Shown here piece by piece: positions 22,244 to 31,979 of a DNA stretch of 64,000 bases; position 1 is the stretch's first letter; each line of letters starts with the position of its first letter. The stretch covers positions 33,501 through 97,500 of the forward strand of contig NW_027167687.1 in NCBI RefSeq assembly GCF_040954835.1, read 5' to 3'. Position numbers and translations under genes: made by a program. Under the pieces are notes generated by a model. The model made no database searches. It worked only from the letters and a program-made list of their open reading frames with translations, and was not told where the DNA came from. Source of the DNA: Lepisosteus oculatus (lineage: Eukaryota > Chordata > Actinopteri > Semionotiformes > Lepisosteidae).

Positions 22244-22785
22244 CTTTTTTTTTTCTTATAAAATATACTTTATTCCGAAAAAAAACACATCTCAAAGGGA
22301 AACGTCTCACACGATAACACTCCACAAAATTAAAACATCGGCGGAACGGCGGTGATTGTCCGTTATCAATCCTTGCAAGGGTGGGCGGATTTGCGCTATT
22401 ATGAGAGTCCCTCCAAACCCTACCGCTTGCTGTAAACCATTAATCCCTGTACAGGGTCCATAGGCCTTTCCAGTGCTCCTTTGCCGTGGGGAAACCCCAT
22501 TTAGCAACGTCGCGCTTCATCCTCCTCCTGAGGTCCGCCAGGATCCTCTCTTCCAGCTCCCTCGCTCCCCACTTGTTGTTGTGCCGGATGAGATTGTTTC
22601 TCGCGTCCCACAGGCCTTTCTTTGTGAGGGACAGCAGCAGCCACATCAGGAACTGCGTCCCCCTGTCCAGTCCGGTAGGTGCCAGCCCCAGCAGAATGTA
22701 CTGGTAGCTGAGCACCGCATTCGTTTCCAGGAGTTGCATTATGTTGTCCATTCTGCCCCACACCGCCTTGGCGAAGGGGCAGCTC
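22244..22785 (-). mobile_element. 5'-truncated LINE copy (same family as 26006-32011)
   Basis: The reverse complement of this stretch matches the last part of ORF2 and the 3' UTR of the complete LINE (26030-26560). It ends in a short poly(A) (T run at 22244-22253). It is truncated within ORF2 at 22785. No confident target-site duplication was found. It sits in ERV1 env. Confidence 0.92.
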
Positions 22786-22890
22786 CTTCACTTTATTAAG
22801 ATACTGAAGAAAGATGTGGAGACGGGGGTTTGAATTTAATCCTTTCTGTAGGGGGTTTAGACTTTCAAGTCACAAACTGGGGTTTATGGC

Positions 22891-22904
22891 AGGAAAGGGG
22901 GGTT
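22891..22904 (+). other. Polypurine-tract-like sequence
   Basis: AGGAAAGGGGGGTT directly precedes the LTR-like region, where the plus-strand primer of a retrovirus is expected. Confidence 0.5.
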
Positions 22905-22907
22905 AAC

Positions 22908-23214
22908 TGATAAGGATTGCAGATGCAAGCTAGGAACCCCCCTGGGTGTAATGTTAAACTGACCATTTGTCCAGAACATCGTAAACTGGCCAAATACCAT
23001 GAACCCCCCTCTTTACCATCAGACCGAGTGACGTCAGAAACGGAGAAGAAAACACTATATAACCCAAAAGTTTGTAACAGTACGGGGAACAATACTTCGG
23101 TTTTGTTGTTTCTTGCGGGAAACAAGACTTTGGCTTTATTGTTCCTTGCATGCAATAAACTCATCTGTTTTACTTCATCTCGGGATCAAGAACCTTATTT
23201 CTTCTGTTACAACA
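22908..23214 (+). mobile_element. Retroviral LTR (about 307 bp)
   Basis: Bounded approximately by TGATAAGG and ...TGTTACAACA. It contains a TATA box (TATATAA, 23056-23062) and a polyadenylation signal (AATAAA, 23154-23159) about 100 bp apart, then a primer-binding site just after its end. A polypurine tract precedes it, so it could be read as a 3' LTR of one provirus and a 5' LTR of another. The 5' boundary is uncertain by a few bases. Confidence 0.75.
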
Positions 23215-23218
23215 AATT

Positions 23219-23236
23219 TGGCGTAGTCGGCGGATG
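23219..23236 (+). other. Primer-binding site complementary to tRNA-Ser
   Basis: TGGCGTAGTCGGCGGATG matches the complement of the 3' end of the tRNA-Ser genes of this window (...GCCGACTACG plus CCA) over the first 13 bases, then with a one-base gap. Confidence 0.75.
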
Positions 23237-23714
23237 CTCCAGAAGGCGCAGAACTTCCCATCGGCAGGAGAGATGGTCAGCGCGCACATAACTAAGAGGT
23301 AAGGACTCCTCTTTTATTTAAAAGTCCCGACTCTCTCTGACCGATTGGGAAATCTCTGCTCCCTGCGAGAATCGCCCGAGATGACGGAGTAAACGTGAGT
23401 TTCTGAATTCCTCTGGCCCGGGGAAGACACCGGTGTATGTAATGGGTTGTTTGCTGTAAGCCCAGAATTTGGTCTGGCAGGGGTTCCGCGGTATTGTGTA
23501 CAGGCGTTCGAAGCTGGTTTATGCCTTAATTGCGCGTGGAGTTTTTGAACGGGTTTTGGACCCTTACCGTGAAGTTCAGGACTGGTGTGGGCCTTAATTG
23601 CGCCCGGAGTTCTGAAGGTCAGAACTGGTTTGGGCCTTAATTGCGCCCGGAGTTCTGAGGCTCAGGATCGGTGTGGGCCTTAATTGCCAGATTAAGGCCT
23701 TAAATGGCCTTAAT
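23237..23714 (+). mobile_element. ERV leader with splice donor and 43-bp repeats
   Basis: This noncoding leader follows the PBS. A good splice donor AGAG|GTAAGG occurs at 23299. The part 23514-23690 contains imperfect repeats around GGCCTTAATTGCGCCCGGAG, about 43 bp apart in the last copies. The leader ends abruptly where U5 snRNA begins; gag is absent. Confidence 0.7.
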
Positions 23715-23721
23715 CAGCCAT

Positions 23722-23836
23722 GCACTCTGGTTTCTTTTCATCTCGTACAAATCTTTCGCCTTTTACTAAAGATTTCCGTGGAGAGGAGCATGAATGAGTT
23801 CCATGCAATTTTTGTGCTTCCCTGCCTTCGGGTGGG
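23722..23836 (+). ncRNA. U5 spliceosomal snRNA, copy 1
   Basis: U5 aligns exon ends in the spliceosome through its loop I. ACTCTGGTTTC at the 5' end, the invariant loop I (CGCCTTTTACTAAAGATTTCC) flanked by pairing stems, and the Sm site CAATTTTTG are conserved. The 3' hairpin (CCCTGCCTTCGGGTGGG) is imperfect. A 3' box (ends AAAGAGAGA) follows at 23847-23862. The normal upstream spacer is absent: an ERV leader abuts about 7 bp before the start, so this copy lacks the native promoter seen before copy 2. Confidence 0.88.
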
Positions 23837-23846
23837 TCGCAGCTGG

Positions 23847-23862
23847 GTTGGTCAAAGAGAGA
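23847..23862 (+). promoter_or_regulatory. snRNA 3' box of U5 copy 1
   Basis: GTTGGTCAAAGAGAGA lies about 11 bp after the U5 end; AAAGAGAGA fits AAARNNAGA. Confidence 0.65.
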
Positions 23863-24229
23863 AAACAAGCACGTTCGCAATCGCTCTTGTAATGGTGATT
23901 GTGGCCGTCTGCTCCGCGAGTTCTCGGTCTCCGGCCGTCTGATTGGCGTTCTTTTCTTTGGGGGGCGGGAAGTGTCCGGCCGCAGGGGATCTTGGGACCT
24001 CGCTTTGCATAGAGGCTTCCCAGAGTGCGTCGTTTCCGGCACAGTGTGGCCGGGTGTTTTCCGAGTTATCGCACGGATTGGGCACGGCCGCAAGCTGAGA
24101 GCCGCAGGCGATGAGCCCGGAGCTGAACGGGCCCCACTGGCTAGTTTGTAAGGCCAGGTGCATTGCCAACCACGACCGGCAGCGCAGAGGCTTTGAAGGC
24201 GGCCTGGGCTCCTGCAGCTGTGCAGCCAC

Positions 24230-24344
24230 GCACTCTGGTTTCTCTTCATCTCGTACAAATCTTTCGCCTTTTACTAAAGATTTCCGTGGAGAGGAGCATG
24301 AATGAGTTCTATGCAATTTTTGCGCTTCCTTGCTTTCGGGTGGG
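24230..24344 (+). ncRNA. U5 spliceosomal snRNA, copy 2
   Basis: The same features as copy 1: loop I identical, Sm site CAATTTTTG, 3' hairpin (CCTTGCTTTCGGGTGGGG) imperfect. A 3' box AAAGAGAGA lies at 24355-24370. This copy keeps a full upstream spacer (24030-24229) and is the more likely to be transcribed. I could not define a proximal sequence element. Confidence 0.9.
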
Positions 24345-24354
24345 GTACAGCTGG

Positions 24355-24370
24355 GCTGGTCAAAGAGAGA
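24355..24370 (+). promoter_or_regulatory. snRNA 3' box of U5 copy 2
   Basis: GCTGGTCAAAGAGAGA at the same distance as in copy 1. Confidence 0.65.
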
Positions 24371-24739
24371 AAACAAAAACGTTCACAATTGCTCTTGTTA
24401 TGGCGATTGTGGCTGTCTGCTCCGCGAGTCCTCGGTCTCTGGCCGTCTGATTGGCGCTCTTTTCTTTGGGGGGCGGGAAGTGTCCGGCCGCAGGGGATCT
24501 TGGGACCTTGCCTGCATAGCGGCTTCCCAGAGTGCGTCGTTTCCGGCACAGTGTGGCCGGGTGTTTTCCGAGTTATCGCACGGATTGGGCACGCTCGCAA
24601 GCCGTGAGCCGCAGGCGATGAGCCCGGAGCTGAACGGGCCCCACTGGCTCGTTTGTAAGGCCAGGTGTATTGCCAACCACGACCGGCAGGGCAGAGGCCT
24701 TGAAGGCGGCCTGGGCTTGCGTGATCGGATCAACTAAAT

Positions 24740-25230
24740 GCTGTGGTGTTACTTTTTGTCAATGAAAAAATAAACTCTTTTCGTTTACAAAGACGGTTAC
24801 AAAGAATGTGGACCAGGGTAATACTTTGAGCTTACAGCTTGTCCAAGGTCATTCATTATTAATACTCTTAGTAATATCTTCAGTAAAGACTTTGATGCAT
24901 AAAATATTCCTGCATATTTAAAATATTTATGATAAAGGTGGTAGGTTGTGTACTTTTGTCCAACAGAACAATCTTGCTTTTATAAAATATACCGCCTTTT
25001 TAATGTTTAATGATTAACATGCTGTAATACACTGTTTAAATTTAAAAGTCTAAAGAGTATACACCTTAAATTCTTAATTGAATAAAGATTGTCCCTCAGC
25101 AGTGATCAGGATTCAAAACTGACGTTTTCTGGTGACAGCTCAAATGCTGTACAGGAGAGGTTAACCTTTATTAGCTCCACCTGGCGATTTTACAAGGTGA
25201 TTCCGGATACTATTAACATAATCTAATTTG
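24740..25230. repeat. Dispersed repeat related to 14710-14940
   Basis: It begins AATGCTGTGGTGTTACTTTT and follows 14713-14940 with insertions. No gene is seen in it. Confidence 0.75.
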
Positions 25231-25315
25231 CGTCCGGTATGATGCGGTATACTGCGACACTCCCACCGTGTTATACCGCAGCATACCCCGCTTGTTTTGA
25301 ATGGCTGCATATGTA

Positions 25316-25548
25316 TATAGACTCTATATATACATTTGGTGCATGCCACAATTTTGGATGGTGGTGGAGGAATAGGGATTTTCTCAACACGGCAGGGACT
25401 CCAGTTAAGAATGCTGGGTTTATCTCTGAACTATTAGAAGCTTTGCAGCTACTGACTGAAGTAGCTGTGGTAATGTGTAAATCACATAATAAAGAAATGT
25501 TTCCAGTAACTCGAGGGAACAACTTTGCAGATGCAACTGTCAGGTGAG
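25316..25548 (+). pseudogene. ERV2 RNase H fragment
   Basis: An open frame carries the second half of a gammaretrovirus-like RNase H: DSIYTFGACHNFG (catalytic-type Asp), TPVKNAGFISELLEAL, and the C-terminal GNNFADATVR. The upstream part is missing; an inverted-repeat hairpin at 25237-25286 precedes it. It is in the same direction as the integrase pieces downstream. Confidence 0.8.
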
Positions 25549-25639
25549 CAATACTTGTAGAACAGTAGTCTGAGACCTCTGTGAAGCAGAGAAATGGACA
25601 TGGTTAGAAAAGATTATGGGGCTGCAGGATGATGGGGTG

Positions 25640-26005
25640 TGGAGCTGACAGCACACCAGACGCCCTGCATGCCCTCACAGCCTAATGCCCTTTATAGCCC
25701 GACAAATGCACTCTGTTGGACACCCAGGTGGGAGTCAAATGGTGTGCCGGTTACCCAAAACTGGGTGAGAACCGGGTTTGAAGCAGTAACCACTTATGTG
25801 GTATCTAATGTGGATGTAATGTTTATCAAAGGAACTCAACTACAGTTCAGGTGCGGGTGCAACAGCTCAAAAGGCCTGCTCCTGAGGAACCTTTCAAACC
25901 TGGGAAATTGAAAATTGTAAAGGGAAACCTGGGCTCTTATAATCTGTTTTCCCGGTGGGTTGCTGCCACTGCCTCTGTGTCTACCAAACACTTGATAACA
26001 GAGAT
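25640..26005 (+). pseudogene. ERV2 integrase, left part
   Basis: QLKRPAPEEPFKPGK and LFSRWVAATAS...KHLITEI resemble the gammaretroviral integrase core before the second catalytic Asp. The first catalytic Asp position seems lost. The frame is split by the LINE at 26006 and continues at 32069. Confidence 0.7.
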
Positions 26006-26215
26006 TTTTTTTTTTTTTTTTTTTTTTTTCTTATAAAATATACTTTATTCGGAAAAAAAAACACATCTCAAAAGGAAAACATCTCATACAATAACACTCC
26101 ACAAGTTAAAACAACGGCGGAACGGCGGTGATTGTCCGTTTTCAATCCTTGCAAGGGTGGGCGGATTTGCGCTATTATGAGTGTCCCTCCAAACCCTACC
26201 ACTTGCTGTAACCCA

Positions 26216-29200
26216 TTAATCCCTGTACAGGGTCCATAGGCCTTTCCAGCGCTCCTTTGCCGTGGGGAAACCCCATTTTGCAACGTCGCGCTTCATCCTC
26301 CTCCTGAGGTCCGCCAGGATCCTCTCCTCCAGCTCCCTCGCTCCCCACTCGATGTTGTGCCGGATGAGATTGTTCCTCGCGTCCCACAGGCCTTTCTTTG
26401 TGAGGGACAGCAGCAGCCACAACAGGAACTGCGTCCCCCTGTCCAGTCCGGTAGGTGCCAGCCCCAGCAGAACGTACTGGTAACTGAGCACCGCACCCGT
26501 CCCCAGGAGTTGCATGGTGTTGTCCGTTCTGCCCCACACCACCTTGGCGAAGGGGCAGCTTCAGAACACGTGCTCCTGAGTCTCCTCGACGAAACACGTG
26601 TCCCGGGGGCAATGCGGATTCCTGGTAAGCGAGTGTCTGTAGAGGACCTCTCTGGTAGCCAGTCTCTTGTGTACGGCCATCCAGTTGAGGTCCTTCAGTT
26701 CGTTGTCCAGTTCTTTAGGCTGCGTCCTTTCCCAGACTTGTCTGGGAATTCGCAGCCTTTCGTCGGCGACCAGATGCCCCCTCACCTCTTTGTACAGAGC
26801 TCTGTGGTTGGTGCAGAGCTCTGGCTGTCTCGTGGCCTCGTACCTCCTGCTCCACTTGACAGCGTGGGTGTAGAACTTTGGTCGCCTCTCTGCCTTGGGC
26901 CCAGTGTTTGACCACTGGACCAAGTGCCTCATCGGGATGGAGAGCCACAGCCTGACAAAGTACTGGTACTTGTGGCCGATGGGCTCCCGCAGCGCCCGAC
27001 AGAGGTTGCAGTAAAAGATGCAGTCGAGTTTCAGGGGGAAATGTGGGACATCTCGACCCCCTTCCTCGACCGGCTGACACATCCGGTTTCTCGTGATGTA
27101 CTCGTACCTGCCGCCCCAGACGAAGCCGAAGATCATCCCTTGCAGCGCTCGTCTGAGTCTGGCCGGCAGCGGGTACACCACCGCCAGGTAAACCAAAGCC
27201 GGCAGGACGTCTGCTTTCAACACCGTCACTTTCCCTGTGTAGGACAGCGACCGCGTTTTCCACAGACCCAGCTTCGCGTTCACCTTGGCGATCCTCTCAG
27301 TCCAGTTGTTGGTCTCGTTGTCCTGGCTCTGGAAGGAAACCCCCAGTATTCTGAGGGGCTCCGTGCAGAGCTCGAGACCCTCCGGCGCCGTCGTCCTGTG
27401 CTTCCAGGGCCCGAAGAACTTCAGTTTGCTCTTTCGGCGGTTGAGCTTCGACCCCGAGGCTCTGGAGTATTGCTCCATGACCTGCAGGGCCCTCCTCAAC
27501 CCCCTGTCCGACCTCAGGAACAGCGTCGTGTCGTCGGCGTACTGGGAGATCTTCAGGGTTTCCCCCGCGCCTCCCGGTATCTCCAGGCCGTCGATGACGG
27601 GGTCCCGTCTCACCGCCTCTGCTAGGGGCTCTGTGAAGAGAACATAGAGAAGGGGTGAAAGGGGGCAGCCCTGTCGTACTCCGGATTCCTGGGGAATGAA
27701 ATCCCCCAGGTTTCCGTTCACGTTCACTCTGCTGCCCACGTCAGAGTACAGAATCTGAATCCAGCGGCTGAAACTCTCTCCGAAACCGAAGCGTTCCAGC
27801 ACCCTGAACAGATAGCTGTGGTTCACTCTGTCGAAGGCTTTCTCCTGGTCCAGGCTGACCACCATCATGGGCACGTTCCGGTCCTCGGCCCAGGCGATGG
27901 CGTCTCTGGTCAGCTGGAGGTTCCAGCTGACGGATCGCCCCTCCACCCCACACGTCTGGTCGCTGTGGATGATGTGGGGGAGGGCGGTTCTCAGTCTGCC
28001 GGTCAGGAGCTTGGACAGGATCTTTACGTCCACGCAGAGCATCGTGATCGGCCTCCAGTTTTTGAGGTCGGCGGCGTCTCCTCCCTTGAAGAGCAGGGAG
28101 ATGACGCCCTCCCTCATGGTGTCTCCGAGTTTCCCCCGGCGGAAGATCTCCTGCGCCACTTCCACCAGATCTGCCGCCAGGGTGTCCCAGAAGCAGGTGT
28201 AGAATTCCTTGGGGAGTCCGTCCGGCCCCGGCACCTTGCCATTCTCCATGGACAAGAGCGCCGCCTTCAGCTCCTCGGCCGTGATCGGACCCTCCAAGTC
28301 CTCCCTCACCTCCTCCGGTACTCGTGCCGTCAGCCCCTCCAGAAAAGCATCGCCTGCCTCCACCTCCGTCTGCTTTTCTGAAAAGAGCTCCGTGTAGAAA
28401 GCGGTGGCCGCCTCTACTTTGTCGCTCTCGTCCAGCACTTCCTCTCCATCTCCCCGTCTCAGGCTGTGGATCACCCTCTTTTTCTGGGCTCCCCGGACCT
28501 GGTTGAAGAAATAGGAGGAACAGGTTTCATTATTTTCGTAATGCTCCCTCTGTGCTTTGACGAGGAAAGCCTTGGCTTTCTCCGTGTGCAGTCTGCGGAG
28601 CCTCTCCTTCAGGTCCCGTGCCCGGGCTGAATTGAAGGCTCCTCCCCCGTTAGCCGAGCTGTACTCCTCCTCGAGTTGCCTCTGGAGTCGTGCAGCTTCC
28701 TTCCTCTCCCTGGCCGCCTTCCGTCTGCAGTACGTCTGCGCCAGGGTTCGGGTCCTGTCCTTCACCGACTCCCACCATTCCACCACGGAGCTGTAGCCGT
28801 CTCTCAGGTCTCCCCAGCTCGCGTAGTCTTTCCGGAACAGTGCCCTGAAGTCGTCTTCCTCCAGTATCTCCCGGTTCAGCTTCCAGTACCCACGACCGAA
28901 TGCCGGTAGGCTGGTGTTAGCCACCACCGTCAAGCGCTCGTGGTCGGAATACCACGCCGGGGACACCGTCGCCGACTCCAGGGAGCAGGTCGTGTGCACG
29001 AAGATGTAGTCCAGGCGGCTGCACACTCCCCGGGAGTTCTTCCAGGTCGGTCCGGCGTCGTTCGGGCGGCACCGTCTGAAGCCGTCTACTAGGGAGAACT
29101 GCTTGAGTAGCGACTCCAGCTCTGCCGAGCTAGCGTCGCTCCCCTTCTCCCGGTCGACGTTGAAGTCCCCGCCGAGCACCACCTGTCTGTTAGTGGTGCA

Positions 29201-29593
29201 GCAGCTGGCCAGGTCAGCAAACACTTCCTTCCGGATAGAGGGTTCCGTCGGAGCATAGACGTTAATCGCTCTCAACTTCTGCCCCCTCCAGTCGATGTCT
29301 GCGACCAGGATCCGGCCCTGCACCACCGAGAAGGAGGAAACCAGCGTCATCTCTGGGTTCCCGAGGAGGATTCCCACTCCGGAAGAGTGGACCCCTCCTA
29401 CGCTCCAGCATGATTCTCCCTTCGTCCATTCCCTGGTGAATGTCAGCTTGTCGCTTTCATCCTTCAGGTGGACCTCCTGTAAGAAACAAACTGAGAAAGG
29501 CTTTGAGGCCAGATCATGAAAGACTCCCCGTCTTTTCACTGGGTCTCTCAGCCCTCTCACGTTAGTTGTTAAGAAGGTTAGTTTCACAGTCAT
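26216..29593 (-). CDS. LINE ORF2: endonuclease / reverse transcriptase (one in-frame TGA)
   Basis: About 1126 codons from the ATG at 29593. The N-terminal apurinic-type endonuclease shows TTNVRGL, FLQEVHL, INVYAPTE, GGDFNVD and YSDHERL. The RT shows KNWRPITML, LDQEKAFDRV, GVRQGCPLSPLL and SQYADDTTLF. A C-terminal region carries a Cys/His motif ending in CFVEETQEHVF. A single TGA (26561-26563) in that motif replaces what is likely Trp (HVF-stop-SCPFAKVVW); the same frame then continues openly to 26216. Otherwise intact, so the insertion is fairly young. The start is 79 bp after the ORF1 stop. Confidence 0.9.
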
Positions 29594-29672
29594 GGTTAAA
29601 CTAGTGAAAGGTAAACCTCCTCTCTGTACTTACAGTGGAAACTTGGGAGTCTACATCTGGGCACTGTTTAGC

Positions 29673-31181
29673 CTAGATGTAACTCCTCTCGTTCGGGTCC
29701 TGGGGGGAATATACTGGGCTCCCTCCAGGTTTTGCTGGGGACTGAAAAGAAAACATGCTGGACAGGTCCAGCCCTACCATCAGTCCGGGCTCCAGGGCGG
29801 CTTCAAAATAATCCTCGTCGTCCTCGAGGATACTCTCAGCCACCGCTTCGGGGAGGCTCCTTTCTTCCCTCTCTCGGGGGGTTTCGGGGGCCTCCAGTTT
29901 CTCCTGGGCCTCGGGGGAAGGGGGCTCCAGTTCCTCGGCTGCCTCTTCCTTTTGTCCCTGGGCCTCGGGGGAGGGGGTTACCTCTTCCTGGGCTGCCTCC
30001 TCCTTTTGTCCCTGGGCCTCGGGGGAGGGGGTTACCTCTTCCAGGGCTGCCTCCTCCTTTTGTCCGTGGGACTCGGGGGAGGGGGGATCCGTTTCCTGGG
30101 CCTCGGGGGGGAGGGTTTCCATTTCCTGGAGCGCCTCCTCCGGTTGTTCCTGGGCCTGGAGGGAAGAAAGTTCCGTTTCCTCTAGGACGAGGAAACGGTT
30201 TTCCCTTACCACTCTCTTCTTCTGTCCTTCCGAAGGTGGGTCCGTCCTGGGTCTCTTCTCCCGCTTGCGCTTTCCCTTTTTGCTGGGAGTTATCCAGGTC
30301 CCTTCCTCCGGTCGGCCATCTTGTCCCTCTTCCTGGCGGCCATCTTGTGGCACCGATGCGGCTGGGGGTGTGGCCTCGGCAGTTTCGGGTCTCAGCGGGG
30401 GAGGTGCGGGTTCTTTGTTCTCAGCCCTCTCCCTTTGTCTGGAGACCGGTTTCTGCCTGCCGGCTTCCACCACCTGCGCAAACGAAGGTTTGCTTACCTT
30501 GCATTGGCGAAGGAGGTGTCCCTCGGCGCCGCATCCGTCACACTTTTTGGCTGCCCGGCAGGTTTTTGCCAGGTGCCCGTCCTCATTGCAGTTGTGACAT
30601 CTGACGATGTCACATGTATTTGTCTTGTGGCCGGACCGTCTGCATTTGCTGCAGAAATCCGGCATCCTGGGGTAGTAGAGGTACCCCCTGTCGGCTCCGA
30701 TGTTGAAGCGAGCCGGGGGGTGCTGGAAACCGTCAACGCCCTCTGGGTCCTCCTTCAGGAGGACTCGGTACTGGCGTTTGCCGTACCAGACGCCTTCGTC
30801 CCTGACCTCTGTCGGTTTCCCCACTACGGTTACATACCTCCCTAGGTACGCTGTTACCCGCTCCGCTGGTACGTAGGGATTGTACGTGCAAACCGTAATG
30901 GTCCTCTGGTTCGTCTTCCTCATAGGCTCCGGCCTGAAATCAGAGAAAGCAGGGTGCTTACCTTTCTCCCTGACCAGTCTCGTTGCCTTTTCATAAGCCG
31001 CGTCCGTGGCCATGTAGGCCTCCATGTATCTCTCTGCCTTGTTGTCCTGGAGGCAGTAGAGATCGCCGGCAACCAACTGCAAGATCCCTCGCAGGAAGGT
31101 CACGAAAAATGCCTTAGCAGTCGGCATCGGCTCCGTCTTCTTTGTCCAGTGGAACCGGATCAAAGTTCTCTTGTCCGCCAT
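29673..31181 (-). CDS. LINE ORF1: nucleic-acid-binding protein with CCHC knuckles
   Basis: This intact frame of 502 codons is the RNA-binding partner of ORF2 that packages LINE RNA. Three consecutive CX2CX4HX4C knuckles are seen (CSKCRRSGHKTNTC, CHNCNEDGHLAKTC, CDGCGAEGHLLRQC) near residues 175-235. They are followed by a long acidic, Pro/Glu-rich tail with a repeated module of about 18 residues (EEVTPSPEAQGQKEEAA). The N-terminal 170 residues show no familiar domain by eye. The counterpart in the second LINE (61536-62674) aligns from TEVRD through the knuckles. Confidence 0.9.
   Translation of the reverse strand: MADKRTLIRFHWTKKTEPMPTAKAFFVTFLRGILQLVAGDLYCLQDNKAERYMEAYMATDAAYEKATRLVREKGKHPAFSDFRPEPMRKTNQRTITVCTYNPYVPAERVTAYLGRYVTVVGKPTEVRDEGVWYGKRQYRVLLKEDPEGVDGFQHPPARFNIGADRGYLYYPRMPDFCSKCRRSGHKTNTCDIVRCHNCNEDGHLAKTCRAAKKCDGCGAEGHLLRQCKVSKPSFAQVVEAGRQKPVSRQRERAENKEPAPPPLRPETAEATPPAASVPQDGRQEEGQDGRPEEGTWITPSKKGKRKREKRPRTDPPSEGQKKRVVRENRFLVLEETELSSLQAQEQPEEALQEMETLPPEAQETDPPSPESHGQKEEAALEEVTPSPEAQGQKEEAAQEEVTPSPEAQGQKEEAAEELEPPSPEAQEKLEAPETPREREERSLPEAVAESILEDDEDYFEAALEPGLMVGLDLSSMFSFQSPAKPGGSPVYSPQDPNERSYI
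29938..30100. repeat. 54-bp tandem repeat inside LINE ORF1
   Basis: Three in-frame copies of a 54-bp unit (starts near 29938, 29992 and 30046) encode the Pro/Glu/Gln-rich module. The frame is kept in all copies. Confidence 0.8.
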
Positions 31182-31317
31182 CTCTGAGGGAGAAAAAAGG
31201 GAACAAAAGGGAAAAAAAAGGAGGGAAAGAGAGAGAGCAAAAGGAGCAGCGAGGGAGCCCTGGCCTTTGTCCCTGTGGGCAAAGCCCAGCTAGGTGCAGG
31301 CGCAGGAGGAGAGAGAG

Positions 31318-31790
31318 GAGAGCGGATAGCGCTTCCGAGTCTCGAGGTGGAAAGCAAGCACCGCGGGCAGGCCACGTGTACCTGCTCCCAGCCAAGAGGC
31401 CAAGGAGGCAGAGAGAGAGAGAGCGAGAGAGAGAGGGAGCGGATAGCGCTTCCGAGTCTCGAGGTGGAAAGCAAGCACCGCGGGCAGGCCACGTGTACCT
31501 ACTCCCAGCCAAGAGGCCAAGGAGGCAGAGAGAGAGGGAGAGACAGAGAGAGAGGGAGCGGATAGCGCTTCCGAGTCTCGAGGTGGAAAGCAAGCACCGC
31601 GGGCAGGCCACGTGTACCTACTCCCAGCCAAGAGGCCAAGGAGGCAGAGAGAGAGGGAGAGAGAGAGAGAGAGCGAGAGAGAGAGAGGGAGCGGATAGCG
31701 CTTCCGAGTCTCGAGGAAGAAAGCAAGCACCGCGGGCAGGCCACGTGTACCCACTTCCAGCCAAGAGGCCAAGGAGGCGGAGCAAGAGAA
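31318..31790. repeat. LINE 5'-UTR tandem repeats (4 units, 117-132 bp)
   Basis: Units start at about 31321, 31438, 31558 and 31690. Each has AGCGGATAGCGCTTCCGAGT, a conserved middle (GCGGGCAGGCCACGTGTACC), then CAGCCAAGAGGCCAAGGAGG and a variable GA-rich stretch that accounts for the length differences. On the minus strand the middle to end of each unit resembles the U2-LINE junction at 31917-32011. By analogy with other LINEs these repeats may act as promoter units. Confidence 0.92.
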
Positions 31791-31979
31791 AGGGGGAGGG
31801 GAGAGGAGAGGAGAGAGCAGAGAGAGAGAACGTTGATGCCGGATTCCACCCAGCTCAGCTGCTGCTTGGCCTTAACCCCCTAGGCTCAACCTAGAGCGAT
31901 ACCAGCTCAAGCACTCTTCAGAATCTTCGATCGCCTTCTAGACCTCTGGCAAGACAAGAACTGCGGGCATGCCACTTGA

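Larger units (their letters stand above)
23837..24735. repeat. U5 tandem unit spacer (period about 508 bp)
   Basis: The block 23722-24229 (U5 plus spacer) is repeated at 24230-24735 with high similarity. The second spacer ends at about 24735 where an unrelated dispersed repeat begins. The spacer is GC-rich and contains no other recognised gene. Confidence 0.9.

Noticed and set aside
26924-28381. Long plus-strand open frames
   Set aside because: They lie antisense to the LINE ORF2 with its clear endonuclease and RT motifs; they are shadows caused by GC-rich codon use.
31318-31790. Regular repeats resembling a CRISPR array
   Set aside because: Units are long, adjoining and GA-rich, without short direct repeats separated by unique spacers, and lie in a eukaryotic LINE 5' UTR.
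31142-31894. Plus-strand frame of 250 codons rich in Arg and Glu across the GA-rich repeats
   Set aside because: It is antisense to the LINE 5' UTR and is open only because the tandem repeats lack stops in several frames on both strands.
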